38,444 bases of DNA from contig NZ_JAUQOP010000048.1 in the NCBI RefSeq assembly GCF_030580855.1, positions 1 to 38,444 on the forward strand. Direction: 5' to 3'. The notes below the pieces were generated by a model. That model was not told the DNA's origin. It saw nothing but the letters and a program-made list of their open reading frames with translations, and searched no databases. The DNA comes from Pseudomonas citrullilanati (GTDB lineage: Bacteria; Pseudomonadota; Gammaproteobacteria; Pseudomonadales; Pseudomonadaceae). The translations under genes and the position numbers were made by a program. Positions 15,700 to 24,639 of the stretch are shown piece after piece (positions within the stretch are counted from its first letter, which is position 1; every line of letters begins with the position of its first letter).

Positions 15700-17216
15700 C
15701 CGCGATCGGCAGCAAATCCAAGGCAGAACCCGCGCCGCCGACCACGTTGTTCCTGTTCGGCGCCCACGGCGACCTGGTCAAGCGCCTGCTGATGCCGGCG
15801 CTGTACCACCTCAGTCGCGACGGTCTGCTGGGGGATGGGCTGCGGATCGTCGGGGTCGACCATAACGCCATCAGCGATGTGGATTTCGCCAACAAGCTCG
15901 AGGCTTTCATCCGCAGCGAAGCGGCCAGCAAGGGCGGCGACGCCGAGCACGCGCTCGACCCACAGCGCTGGGCCAGCCTGGCACGAGGCATCAGCTACGT
16001 GCAGGGTGACTTCCTCGATGACAGCACCTATGCGGCGCTGGCGGCGAAGATCGCCCCCCGCGGCACCGGCAACGCGGTGTTCTACCTGGCGACCGCGCCG
16101 CGCTTCTTCAGCGAGGTGGTCACCCGCCTCGGCGCGGCCGGGCTGCTCAACGAACAGGACGATGCCTTCCGGCGCGTGGTGATCGAAAAGCCGTTCGGCT
16201 CCGACCTGCGCACCGCCGAAGCGCTGAACGCCTGCCTGCTCAAGGTCATGAGCGAGAAGCAGATCTATCGGATCGACCATTACCTGGGCAAGGAAACGGT
16301 ACAGAACATCCTCGTCAGCCGTTTCTCCAACAGCCTGTTCGAGGCGTTCTGGAACAACCATTACATCGACCACGTGCAGATCACCGCCGCCGAAACCGTC
16401 GGCGTGGAAACCCGTGGCAGCTTTTATGAACGCACCGGTGCCCTGCGGGACATGGTGCCCAATCATCTGTTTCAACTGCTGGCGATGGTGGCCATGGAGC
16501 CGCCGGCCGCCTTCGGTGCGGACGCGGTGCGCGGCGAGAAGGCCAAGGTCGTCGGCGCGATCCGGCCCTGGTCGGTGGAACAGGCCCGTGCCAACTCGGT
16601 GCGCGGCCAGTACACGGCTGGCGAGCTTGGCGGCAAGGCGGTCAACGGTTATCGCGAGGAAGCCAACGTCGCGGCCGACAGCACCACCGAGACCTATGTC
16701 GCCCTCAAGGTCATGATCGATAACTGGCGTTGGGTCGGCGTGCCGTTCTACCTGCGCACCGGCAAGCGCATGAGCGTGCGCGACACGGAAATCGTCATTT
16801 GCTTCAAGCCAGCGCCTTACGCGCAGTTTCGCGACACCGAAGTCGACGAATTGCAACCTACGTACTTGAGAATCCAGATCCAGCCCAATGAAGGCATGTG
16901 GTTCGACCTGCTGGCCAAGCGCCCCGGGCCGGCCCTCGACATGGCGAACATCGAACTGGGCTTTGCCTACAAGGATTTCTTCGAAATGCAACCGTCCACG
17001 GGTTACGAAACCCTGATCTACGATTGCCTGACCGGCGACCAGACCCTGTTCCAGCGCGCCGACAACATCGAAAACGGCTGGCGCGCGGTGCAACCGTTCC
17101 TCGACGCCTGGCAACAGGACGCGACGTTCCAGCCCTACAAGGCCGGCGAAGACGGGCCGGCCGCCGCCGATGACCTGCTGACACGCGATGGTCGCGTCTG
17201 GCATGGCCTCGGATGA
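15696..17216 (+). CDS. zwf: Glucose-6-phosphate 1-dehydrogenase Zwf
   Basis: The product is 506 residues, full length for the family. It oxidises glucose 6-phosphate to 6-phosphoglucono-lactone, the entry to the Entner-Doudoroff and oxidative pentose-phosphate routes. The coenzyme motif GAHGDLVKR (22-30) and the active-site signature RIDHYLGKE (192-200) are present, as is EKPFG (164-168). It is translationally coupled to gnd upstream and to the HAD gene downstream by 4-bp overlaps. Pseudomonads usually carry several zwf copies; this gnd-linked copy is the accessory one rather than the hexR/pgl/eda-linked one, judged by context. No pgl lies beside it. Confidence 0.96.
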   Translation: MTAIGSKSKAEPAPPTTLFLFGAHGDLVKRLLMPALYHLSRDGLLGDGLRIVGVDHNAISDVDFANKLEAFIRSEAASKGGDAEHALDPQRWASLARGISYVQGDFLDDSTYAALAAKIAPRGTGNAVFYLATAPRFFSEVVTRLGAAGLLNEQDDAFRRVVIEKPFGSDLRTAEALNACLLKVMSEKQIYRIDHYLGKETVQNILVSRFSNSLFEAFWNNHYIDHVQITAAETVGVETRGSFYERTGALRDMVPNHLFQLLAMVAMEPPAAFGADAVRGEKAKVVGAIRPWSVEQARANSVRGQYTAGELGGKAVNGYREEANVAADSTTETYVALKVMIDNWRWVGVPFYLRTGKRMSVRDTEIVICFKPAPYAQFRDTEVDELQPTYLRIQIQPNEGMWFDLLAKRPGPALDMANIELGFAYKDFFEMQPSTGYETLIYDCLTGDQTLFQRADNIENGWRAVQPFLDAWQQDATFQPYKAGEDGPAAADDLLTRDGRVWHGLG

Positions 17217-18034
17217 GCGAGTCGTTGAAACACCCCATCCGTTTCCTGCTCAGTGACATGGACGGCACCTTGTTGTTGCCCGACCACAGTCTCAACCAGC
17301 GTACCATCGAAGCAGTGCGTTCGCTGCGCGGGGCCGGCGTGCTGTTCAGCCTCGCCACCGGCCGCCCGCCGCGGGCGATGCGGCAGCAGATCGAAGCCCT
17401 GGGGGTCGATCTGCCCACCGCGGCCTTCAATGGCGGCACGCTGGTGCACCCGGACGGCAGTTTCCTGGCCGTGCACTACCTGCCCCCCGAGGTGGCGCTG
17501 ACCACCCTGGCGCTGTACGCCGATCAACCGGGGATCGAGGTCTGGGTATTCGCCGACGGCGACTGGCTGGTGCTCGATGCCCATGGGCCCATGGTGCCGG
17601 TGGAAACCCGTGGCCTGGGCTATCCGCCCGTGCAGGTGGAGAGTTTCGAACCTTACCTGGAGCGAATCGACAAGATCGTCGCCACCAGTGCCAACACCGA
17701 TTTGCTGGTGGAGCTGGAGGCACGCCTGCATCCATTGCTCAAGGGGCAGGCCCAGGTGTCGCGTTCGCAGCCCATCTACCTGGACGTCACGGCGCTCAAG
17801 GCCAACAAGGGGGAGGCATTGTCGACCCTGGCGGATTTCCTCGGCGTGCCGCTGGAGCAGACCGCCGCGATGGGCGATGGGGGCAACGACCCGGCGATGT
17901 TCCATCGCGCGGGCCTGTCGATTGCCATGGGGCAGGCGGAAGAGGCGATCCGGCGCCAGGCCGATGTCGTCACCGCCGCCAACACCGAAGACGGGGCGGC
18001 GCTGGCGATCGAGCGCTACATCCTGCCCCGGTGA
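17213..18034 (+). CDS. Cof-type HAD-IIB phosphatase
   Basis: The product is 273 residues. HAD motifs are DMDGT (15-19, nucleophile Asp 15), ATGR (48-51), a conserved Lys in KANKG (about 196-200) and GDGGND (221-226). A type IIB cap lies between motifs II and III. Members dephosphorylate sugar phosphates and similar small phosphoesters in the cytoplasm. The start overlaps the zwf stop by 4 bp, so it is the third gene of the gnd-zwf operon. A role in trimming sugar-phosphate pools or damaged intermediates is inferred from position only; the substrate is not evident. Confidence 0.9.
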   Translation: MSESLKHPIRFLLSDMDGTLLLPDHSLNQRTIEAVRSLRGAGVLFSLATGRPPRAMRQQIEALGVDLPTAAFNGGTLVHPDGSFLAVHYLPPEVALTTLALYADQPGIEVWVFADGDWLVLDAHGPMVPVETRGLGYPPVQVESFEPYLERIDKIVATSANTDLLVELEARLHPLLKGQAQVSRSQPIYLDVTALKANKGEALSTLADFLGVPLEQTAAMGDGGNDPAMFHRAGLSIAMGQAEEAIRRQADVVTAANTEDGAALAIERYILPR

Positions 18035-18054
18035 CCGGCGGCATCCGGCCCTAT

Positions 18055-18084
18055 TTGTGGGAGCGAGGCTGCTCGCTTCCACAA
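18055..18084. terminator. REP-derived hairpin between convergent genes
   Basis: TTGTGGGAGCGA and TCGCTTCCACAA pair over 12 bp with one G-U around a GGCTGC loop. It lies 20 bp after the HAD stop and 11 bp before the nhaB stop, the right place for a shared bidirectional terminator, though it lacks a clear U tract. Confidence 0.6.
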
Positions 18085-18095
18085 GGGCTTGTCGG

Positions 18096-19598
18096 CTACA
18101 GCCAGTACGTGACCGCGTACCAGCCCAGTCCACCCATGACCACGGTATAGGGCAGCGCCATCCAGACCATGCGGCCGTAGGACAGGCGGATCAGCGGGGC
18201 AATCGCCGAGGTCAACAGGAACAGGAACGCCGCCTGGCCGTTGGGGGTGGCGACGCTGGGCAGGTTGGTGCCGGTGTTGATGGCCACCGCCAGGGTTTCG
18301 AACTGCTCGCGGCTCATGTGGCCGGAGACGAATGCCTGCTTCACTTCGGTGATGTAGATGGTCGCGACGAACACGTTGTCGCTGATGGCCGACAGCAGGC
18401 CATTGGCGATGAACAGCATGCCCGGTTGCTGGTCGGCGGGCAGGGCCAGCACCCACTGGATCAAGGGGGTGAACAACTGCTGGTCATGAATGACCGCCAC
18501 CACTGCGAAAAACACCACCAGCAATGCGGTGAACGGCATGGCGTCCTTGAAGGCATTGCCGAGGCGGTGTTCATCGGTGATGCCGGTGAATGCGGTGATC
18601 AATACGATGACCATCAGGCCGATCAAGCCGACTTCGGCAATGTGCAATGCCAGGCCGACGATCAGGATCAGCGCGGCGATGCCTTGGACGATCAAGGCCG
18701 CCCGTTGGCGTGAAGTGCGTTCACGGTTGTCCTGCTCGGCGTAGTCGGCCAGCACCGCTCGCACGTTGTCCGGCAGCAGCGTGCCGTAGCCGAACCCGCG
18801 CAGCTTTTCCAGCACCACGCAGGTGACCAGGCCGGCCGCCAGCACCGGCAGCGAGACTGGCGCGACTTTCACGAAGAACTCGGCGAAATGCCAACCCATT
18901 TCATGGCCGATCAACAGGTTCTGCGGCTCGCCCACCAGGGTGCAGACACCCCCCAGCGCGGTGCCGACGGCGCCATGCATCAACAGGCTGCGCAGGAACG
19001 CCCGGAACTGCTCCAGGTCGTCATGATGCAGAGTGGGCAGGGCATGGTCTTCATCGACGTTGCTGTCCTGGCGCGGATCGTTGCCCGAGGCCACGCGGTG
19101 ATACACCGAATAAAAGCCCACGGCGGCACTGATGATTACCGCGGTGACGGTCAGCGCGTCGAGAAAGGCCGACAGGAATGCCGAGAGAAAGCAGAACATC
19201 AGCGCCAGCAGCGCCTTGGAACGCACGCCCAGGAGCAGGCGCGAGAACAGGAACAGCAGCAAATCCTTCATGAAGTAGATGCCGGCCACCATGAACATCA
19301 GCAGCAGGATCACCGGGAAGTTATGCAGCAGTTCGTCGTAGAGTGCCTTGGGCGTGGTCATGCCCAGCAGCAGGGCTTCCACCAACAGCAGGCCGCCGGG
19401 CATCAACGGGTAGCACTTGAGCGCCATGGCCAGGGTGAAGATGAATTCCACCACCAGCATCCAGCCGGCGGCGACCGGGCCCAGTGTCCACAGCACCACG
19501 GCGTTGAGAATCAGGAAGGTGATGATGCACGCCTTGTACCAGCGCGGGGAATGCCCCAGAAAGTTGTGCGCGAAAGCCTGAGCCATTGGACCGGACAT
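18096..19598 (-). CDS. nhaB: Na+/H+ antiporter NhaB
   Basis: The product is 500 residues, typical of NhaB, an inner-membrane electrogenic antiporter that exports Na+ at neutral and alkaline pH. The sequence is a run of hydrophobic helices from about residue 20 to the end. Characteristic segments include the N-terminal MAQAFAHNFLGHSPRWYK and, internally, VGEPQNLLIG and NTGTNLPSVATPNGQAAFLF. The start at 19598 has GGAGC at 5-7 bases. An 80-bp gap separates it from the delta-60-repeat gene upstream on the same strand. The two may be co-transcribed, but no functional link is known. Confidence 0.95.
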   Translation of the reverse strand: MSGPMAQAFAHNFLGHSPRWYKACIITFLILNAVVLWTLGPVAAGWMLVVEFIFTLAMALKCYPLMPGGLLLVEALLLGMTTPKALYDELLHNFPVILLLMFMVAGIYFMKDLLLFLFSRLLLGVRSKALLALMFCFLSAFLSAFLDALTVTAVIISAAVGFYSVYHRVASGNDPRQDSNVDEDHALPTLHHDDLEQFRAFLRSLLMHGAVGTALGGVCTLVGEPQNLLIGHEMGWHFAEFFVKVAPVSLPVLAAGLVTCVVLEKLRGFGYGTLLPDNVRAVLADYAEQDNRERTSRQRAALIVQGIAALILIVGLALHIAEVGLIGLMVIVLITAFTGITDEHRLGNAFKDAMPFTALLVVFFAVVAVIHDQQLFTPLIQWVLALPADQQPGMLFIANGLLSAISDNVFVATIYITEVKQAFVSGHMSREQFETLAVAINTGTNLPSVATPNGQAAFLFLLTSAIAPLIRLSYGRMVWMALPYTVVMGGLGWYAVTYWL

Positions 19599-19678
19599 CG
19601 GCTGCTCCTTTTAATTAGAAGCGCGCAACTTGCCGTAACACATGCGGAATATCAAGCGCTGGAGGGAATACCGCCACG

Positions 19679-20968
19679 TTATCCCCAATACCGCGCGACC
19701 ACCGCGCGACAGCTGCCATGGAGCGAATAGCCGCCCACCAGGATTTTTCCGTCGGCCTGCACCGCCAGTGAGGTGGCGGTGTCCAGGCTGTAGCCCAGGC
19801 GCGTGCGAACCCAGCCCTGGCCTTCGCCGAAGTCCGGGTCGAGGTTGGCGTCCGGCAAGTGCCGGGCCAGCACGAAGTCGGCCTCGATGCCGCCGAGGGT
19901 GGCACCGGCGGTCAGCAGCTTTCCATCCGCCTGGACCTGGGCCGCGGTCCAGTGGCTGGCGCCGCGGCCGATTTCCAGCAGCCGGCACTGGCCCTGGTTG
20001 CTCCGGTGATCCGGTATGCCGTCACGGCGTACTTTCAACGACAGGCTGTGCATCGGGTCGCGGCTGCTGCCAAACGCCTGCAGGTCACCGTTGGCATGCT
20101 GGACGATCTGGCTGACCATCACGCTGTGGTCCTGGGCCAGGATGGACAGGAAGCCGTCGTCGCCGAAGCGGCTGTCGAGGTTGCCGTGGGTGTCGTAGCG
20201 CGCGATCAGGCCGTGCTGGGGCAGGTCGATGGCGCCACCGACGAGAATATGGCCGTCGGCCTGGAGCGTCAGGCAGCCCAGCCAGGTGTTTTTCAGCAAG
20301 CGCCGGACCATCACGAAGCCGCGCCCATTGAAGGTGTTGTCCAGTTCACCATCCGGCAGGAGCCGGATCAGTACGCCGACGTGGTCGGACAGTTGAAAGT
20401 GATGGTTGGCCAGCAGGAGAATCCGGCCGTCGCCCTGCACCTGCAGGTCGCAGGCTTCGAGGCCGGGGACGCCGGGTGGCAGCCAGGGGTCGCGCAGCCC
20501 CTGGGAAAGATTGCCGCAGAGCCGGACGATCCGCCGGCCGGCGTCGCCGAAGGTGTGCACGGCGCGGCCGTGTTGATCGAACAGGGCGAGGGCGGGCAGG
20601 GTATGGTCATTGCTTTCGTAGTGCAGGCCGCAGAGCAGGATCTGCCCATCGGGCAACTCGATCACCTTGCCTGCGGTGGCGTCGAAGCCGTCTTCGAACG
20701 AGCCGATGACGTTGCCCGCTGTGCCGAAGCCGGGATCGGCCGAGCCGTTCTGGTTCAGTCGGGCGAGCCCGAACCGGCTGCCCTGGAGGGTTTCGACCCT
20801 GGCCGCGACCAGGGTTCGACCGGCGTGGTCCAGGGTCAGCCCGGTGAGCCGGCTCGACGTGCTGCCCTCGAAATGAACCCAGGCTTTGCCGTTGTCGGCA
20901 AAGCCTGGGTCAAGTTGCCCTGCGCGGGCCGCAGCCCTGGAAAACGCCAACGCGGATTGTTCGGGCAT
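19679..20968 (-). CDS. Delta-60 repeat domain protein
   Basis: The product is 429 residues, built from about seven copies of a 55-65-residue repeat with the hallmark LDPGFADNGK or LDSRFGDDGF opening and QADGKILVGG or LPDGQILLCG closing segments (TIGR02608-like). Such repeats probably fold as beta-propeller blades. The ATG at 20968 with GGAGAGG upstream is preferred to the ATG at 21052. No signal peptide is visible at this start, unlike many secreted repeat proteins. The function is unknown; surface or calcium-binding roles are sometimes suggested for related proteins, but nothing here proves it. Confidence 0.88.
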   Translation of the reverse strand: MPEQSALAFSRAAARAGQLDPGFADNGKAWVHFEGSTSSRLTGLTLDHAGRTLVAARVETLQGSRFGLARLNQNGSADPGFGTAGNVIGSFEDGFDATAGKVIELPDGQILLCGLHYESNDHTLPALALFDQHGRAVHTFGDAGRRIVRLCGNLSQGLRDPWLPPGVPGLEACDLQVQGDGRILLLANHHFQLSDHVGVLIRLLPDGELDNTFNGRGFVMVRRLLKNTWLGCLTLQADGHILVGGAIDLPQHGLIARYDTHGNLDSRFGDDGFLSILAQDHSVMVSQIVQHANGDLQAFGSSRDPMHSLSLKVRRDGIPDHRSNQGQCRLLEIGRGASHWTAAQVQADGKLLTAGATLGGIEADFVLARHLPDANLDPDFGEGQGWVRTRLGYSLDTATSLAVQADGKILVGGYSLHGSCRAVVARYWG

Positions 20969-21151
20969 GCCTGCCTCTCCTTGTGCGTCGACGCCCCGAA
21001 AGGGCGACGACGGCATGAAGGCAACATTCAAACCCTGAATGTGACAGTGCACAACTGTCAGGTCTCACAGATGCAGGTGCGTTTCGTGCCATAACGATGG
21101 CTTTTCGATCCAGTGCCAAGCCTGCAACCCATAAGTCGCTTTGGCGGCAAG

Positions 21152-21418
21152 TTATTCCGGCATGGACCAGGATTGCAACTTGTAACCTTCCTGGCTCAAT
21201 TCGGCGCGGGCTTGTTTCAACAAGTTGGCCAGTTGGGCGGGGTCGGTATAGGCACTGCTCGGGATCTGGGTGCGACCGATATGGGTATTGGTGCGGTCGA
21301 TGACGGTCAGGCTGAGTTCGCCGTTACCGTCTTGTGGGGCCCAGGCCACGCACTGGAAAGGACGGAATGCGCGGTCGGCAATCAAAAGAGCTTCGTTGAT
21401 ACGGAGCGGGGCGTTCAT
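21152..21418 (-). CDS. 88-residue conserved-looking unknown protein
   Basis: The start ATG at 21418 has GAGAAG 5 bases upstream; the longer frame to 21448 has none. The protein begins MNAPLRINEALLIADRAF and shows an alternating hydrophobic pattern (CVAWAPQDGNGELSLTVID) that predicts beta strands, then a helix (DPAQLANLLKQARAELSQEG). There is no signal peptide or membrane segment. It is a soluble small alpha/beta protein of unknown function. It diverges from the sigma-54 activator, with a 342-bp gap between. Confidence 0.75.
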   Translation of the reverse strand: MNAPLRINEALLIADRAFRPFQCVAWAPQDGNGELSLTVIDRTNTHIGRTQIPSSAYTDPAQLANLLKQARAELSQEGYKLQSWSMPE

Positions 21419-21760
21419 GGCGTCTTCTCTATAAAGGTGCCCAATCAAATGATCTGCCGTCGGTTGGGCGTACCGTGCGGCGGGTTACTTGTACTGATGT
21501 TCCGAACCCGGGGGCGGGTCACACATTTATTGAATAAATTTCGATTTTCTTTCAGACCTGGCCTTCGGGCTTTTGTTTGAAAGCGTGGTGAAAGATTTAA
21601 CGGCGGGATTGTTCGTTAAAGCCGTGCTTATAACCAGTTTTATGGACTTTCGATAATCAATTGATACAAGGGTGTGTCAACTTCTTGCTACTGTTACATG
21701 CAGGTTTGCCAAACGACTGTTTCTAATCACATTTCCTTATTTTGGCGCCAAGGATCAGTC
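21419..21760. other. Non-coding divergent region before the fap-linked activator
   Basis: It is AT-richer than its surroundings and contains no credible frame. It must contain the promoters of the 88-aa gene (minus) and the activator (plus). GATAAT near 21652 is a possible -10 without a clear -35. No GG-N10-GC sigma-54 pattern was found in the 110 bases before the activator. TGTTTCT near 21718 resembles the half-site found upstream of fapA. Confidence 0.5.
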
Positions 21761-23086
21761 ATGCTCGAAGCCAGTACGTCGCGTCGTCTGCTCGTGGTTG
21801 ATCCCTGCGACGATTGTCATCGTCTCTTGCCTGGCCTGCGGGCCATCGGCTGGGACGTGGACAGTTGTGCCCTCGAACACGCCGCCGATCGCACCTGTGA
21901 CGTGGGCCTGCTGCGGTTGCAGCCGTTCCACCTGGAACGCCCGGAAGCGGTCAAGGAGTTGATCAGCCGCAGTGGCACCGAATGGATCGCGGTGCTCAAC
22001 CAGGAAGTGTTGCGCCTGCAGAACGTCGGTGATTTTGTCTGCGAATGGTTCTTCGACTTCCACACCTTGCCCTTCGACGTGTCCCGGGTCCAGGTCACGC
22101 TGGGCCGGGCGTTCGGCATGGCCCGGCTGCGTGGGCAGGGTTCGATTCATGTCGACCAGCCGGAACATGAGTTGTTGGGCGACAGCAAGCCGATCCGGGA
22201 GCTGCGCAAGTTATTGAGCAAGCTGGCGCCCGCCGAGTCACCGGTGCTGATTCGCGGCGAGAGCGGCACCGGCAAGGAACTGGTGGCGCGCACCCTGCAT
22301 TTCCAGTCGCACCGACGCAACAAGCCGTTCATCGCGATCAATTGCGGGGCGATTCCGGAACACTTGATCCAGTCCGAGCTGTTCGGCCATGAGAAAGGCG
22401 CCTTCACCGGTGCGCACCAGCGCAAGGTCGGGCGGATCGAAGCGGCCCATGGCGGCACGCTGTTCCTCGATGAAATTGGCGACCTGCCGTTGGAATTGCA
22501 GGCAAACCTGTTGCGTTTCCTCCAGGAGCGACACATCGAGCGGGTCGGCGGCAGCCAGCCCATCGCGGTGGACGTGCGAATCCTGGCGGCCACTCATGTG
22601 GACCTGGAGGCGGCCATCGGGCTCAAGCGTTTTCGCGAAGATCTGTACTACCGCCTGAACGTGTTGCAGGTGGTCATGGCACCGTTGCGCGAGCGCCATG
22701 GCGACCTGGCGATGCTGGCCAGCCACTTTTCCCATTTCTACAGCCAGGAAACCGGCCGCCGACCACGCAGTTTCAGCGAGGATGCCTTGGTGGCGATGGG
22801 CATGCATGACTGGCCCGGCAACGTGCGCGAACTGGCCAATCGGGTTCGGCGCGGGCTGGTGCTGGCCGAAGGGCGGCAGATCGAAGCCCGCGACCTTGGC
22901 CTGGCCAGCCACCAGGGCGTCGTCGCCCCGATGGGCACCCTCGAAGACTACAAGACCCGCGCCGAGCGCCAGGCCCTGAGTGACGTGCTCAATCGCCACA
23001 GCGACAACCTCAGCGTCGCGGCCAGGGTCCTGGGCGTCTCGCGGCCGACGTTCTATCGGCTGCTGCACAAGCACCAGATTCGCTGA
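21761..23086 (+). CDS. Sigma-54-dependent activator (VpsR-like N-domain, AAA+, Fis HTH)
   Basis: The product is 441 residues. Residues 1-125 form a degenerate receiver-like, VpsR-type domain. The AAA+ domain follows, with Walker A GESGTGKE (166-173), GAFTGA (213-218, the sigma-54 contact loop), Walker B LFLDE (234-238), the RFREDLYYRL segment (289-299) and WPGNVREL (351-358). A Fis-type helix-turn-helix lies at about 415-440. All residues needed for sigma-54 activation are present. The ATG at 21761 follows AAGGAT; the frame to 21674 adds a Cys-rich non-family tail. It converges on the fap operon, whose first gene has a sigma-54-type promoter, so it is the obvious candidate fap activator. Control by cyclic di-GMP is inferred from VpsR relatives only. 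Confidence 0.93.
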   Translation: MLEASTSRRLLVVDPCDDCHRLLPGLRAIGWDVDSCALEHAADRTCDVGLLRLQPFHLERPEAVKELISRSGTEWIAVLNQEVLRLQNVGDFVCEWFFDFHTLPFDVSRVQVTLGRAFGMARLRGQGSIHVDQPEHELLGDSKPIRELRKLLSKLAPAESPVLIRGESGTGKELVARTLHFQSHRRNKPFIAINCGAIPEHLIQSELFGHEKGAFTGAHQRKVGRIEAAHGGTLFLDEIGDLPLELQANLLRFLQERHIERVGGSQPIAVDVRILAATHVDLEAAIGLKRFREDLYYRLNVLQVVMAPLRERHGDLAMLASHFSHFYSQETGRRPRSFSEDALVAMGMHDWPGNVRELANRVRRGLVLAEGRQIEARDLGLASHQGVVAPMGTLEDYKTRAERQALSDVLNRHSDNLSVAARVLGVSRPTFYRLLHKHQIR

Positions 23087-23155
23087 AGCTGTCCGAAGGC
23101 CTCCTCGATGATGGGAGGGGGGCTGGGTGATACCGCCAGGCCCCAACCTTTTCCT

Positions 23156-23243
23156 GTGGGAGCGAGCCTGCTCGCGAAAGCGGTGGATCAGCTGGCAGTG
23201 ATGTTGAATGGGCTGGCCTCTTCGCGGGCAGGCCCGCTCCCAC
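23156..23243. repeat. Single REPIN between the activator and fapF
   Basis: An inverted REP pair (GTGGGAGCGAGCCTGCTCGCG at the left, CGCGGGCAGGCCCGCTCCCAC at the right) of the same 88-bp size as the array units. It lies between the convergent ends of the activator (23086) and fapF (23317) and may serve as a shared 3' hairpin. Confidence 0.92.
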
Positions 23244-23316
23244 ACGGGTTATCAGGTGACGGCAATTTTGTGTCCGGCACAGACTCCCACTGGAACAGCC
23301 GGCAATGATCGGGCCG

Positions 23317-24594
23317 CTAGAAGTAATACGGAAACTTCAGGCTGAAGGTGAAATCCGGCGCATCGTCGGTCAGCCCGATGGACAGGTTCGGCACGATGGT
23401 CAGGTTGTCGCTGGCGGCGACGGTCATGCCAATGTTGAAGTAGCCGGCGTTGGCGTCGCTGGAGACCACCGATTGCCAATCCCCGCCATCCTCCTTGAGC
23501 TTGCTTTTCTTCTGGATCAGGTCCGAGACCGAGAAGGACATGCTCATCTTCTCGTTCAGGGCGAAGGCGATACCCGCGCCGATCTGGAAGCTGTCGCCGA
23601 TCCGCACCTTGCCCGGGGTCTTCTGGTTGACGGTGGAGCTGATGTCGTCGAACGACTCTTCCAGGTTATGGGTGTAGGAAAGGCTGCCGAACAGCACTGC
23701 CGGGTCGTAGGTCTTGACCAGCGAGAGGCCCGGGGTGATCGACCAGACGCCGTTGCCGGTGGGCAGGTCTTCAGGCACGAACAGGTTGGTGTTGGCCTGG
23801 GACTGGCGCAGCTTGATGCCGAACGGCTCCTTGCCGGTGGGCGCCTTGACCCGCAGGGTGACCACGGCGTCGGGGCTGTTGATCGACTCGTCCATGAACT
23901 TGTAGGCAATGCCGAAGTTGACGTCGCCAATGGTGGGGTCGCGGGTCACGGTTTCTTCGCTGGTCACGCCGGCCGCTCCTTGATTGGCGCCGCCGGACTG
24001 GTAGGTGGACTCGCGGTAGATCACCGATACGTTGAGGTCGAACTGCCAGCGGTTGTCGAAGTTGTAGCGACCGGTGAGGTCCAACGTCCAGGTGTCGGCC
24101 TTGATCCGGTCGAGGTTGATGTTGCCCAGGAATATCGAGTCCAGCGCCAGGAAGCCGTTGAGGATCAATTGCCGAGTGTCGTAGCGCGAATAGGTGACGC
24201 CGGTCTCGAAACTGAACTTGCCGCCGCCAAAGAAGCCGCTGGCCTCGTCGTAGAGGTTGGACACGCTTTGCGCCGGCTGGGAGTCATCGGCCAGGGATTG
24301 GCCGTAGCCGCTGCCGCCGGCGGTCGTTGTCCCGGCCACGCCTTGGTTGCCCTTCATGTCGGCCGGGGATTTGGCCAGGCGCTTGGGGGGTGGGGCGGCA
24401 GGCTGGTCCTCCACCTGGCGCACCCGCTGTTCGAGCACCGCCAGGGCCTTCTGCTGGACCTCGTAGCGTTGCTTGAGTTCGAGAAGCTCACGTTTCAGGG
24501 CTTCGATGTCCGCATCCGGCGCCGCGTGCAGCAAGGTGGCCGGGAACAACGTGCTTATACACATCACAGCGCGCAACGATACGGATCGATACAT
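23317..24594 (-). CDS. fapF: Fap amyloid outer-membrane secretion channel FapF
   Basis: The product is 425 residues, as expected for FapF, the trimeric beta-barrel through which amyloid subunits leave the cell. A signal peptide (about 1-24, ending LLHA) is followed by a helical coiled coil (about 27-63) that corresponds to the periplasmic plug/trimer region, and a Pro/Lys-rich linker (about 65-95). The barrel is made of alternating strands and ends in aromatic Phe (KFPYYF), the signature read by the BAM complex. It is the last gene of fapABCDEF, 45 bp after fapE. Confidence 0.94.
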   Translation of the reverse strand: MYRSVSLRAVMCISTLFPATLLHAAPDADIEALKRELLELKQRYEVQQKALAVLEQRVRQVEDQPAAPPPKRLAKSPADMKGNQGVAGTTTAGGSGYGQSLADDSQPAQSVSNLYDEASGFFGGGKFSFETGVTYSRYDTRQLILNGFLALDSIFLGNINLDRIKADTWTLDLTGRYNFDNRWQFDLNVSVIYRESTYQSGGANQGAAGVTSEETVTRDPTIGDVNFGIAYKFMDESINSPDAVVTLRVKAPTGKEPFGIKLRQSQANTNLFVPEDLPTGNGVWSITPGLSLVKTYDPAVLFGSLSYTHNLEESFDDISSTVNQKTPGKVRIGDSFQIGAGIAFALNEKMSMSFSVSDLIQKKSKLKEDGGDWQSVVSSDANAGYFNIGMTVAASDNLTIVPNLSIGLTDDAPDFTFSLKFPYYF

Positions 24595-24639
24595 GGAGGT
24601 GCCGTCCCTATTTGCCCAGTGGTCGAAAGGCAGCGTAGA

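Noticed and set aside
21535..21585. GCC-TTCG-GGC followed by TTTTG as a terminator near 21570
   Set aside because: The stem is only 3 bp and no gene ends just upstream in that direction.
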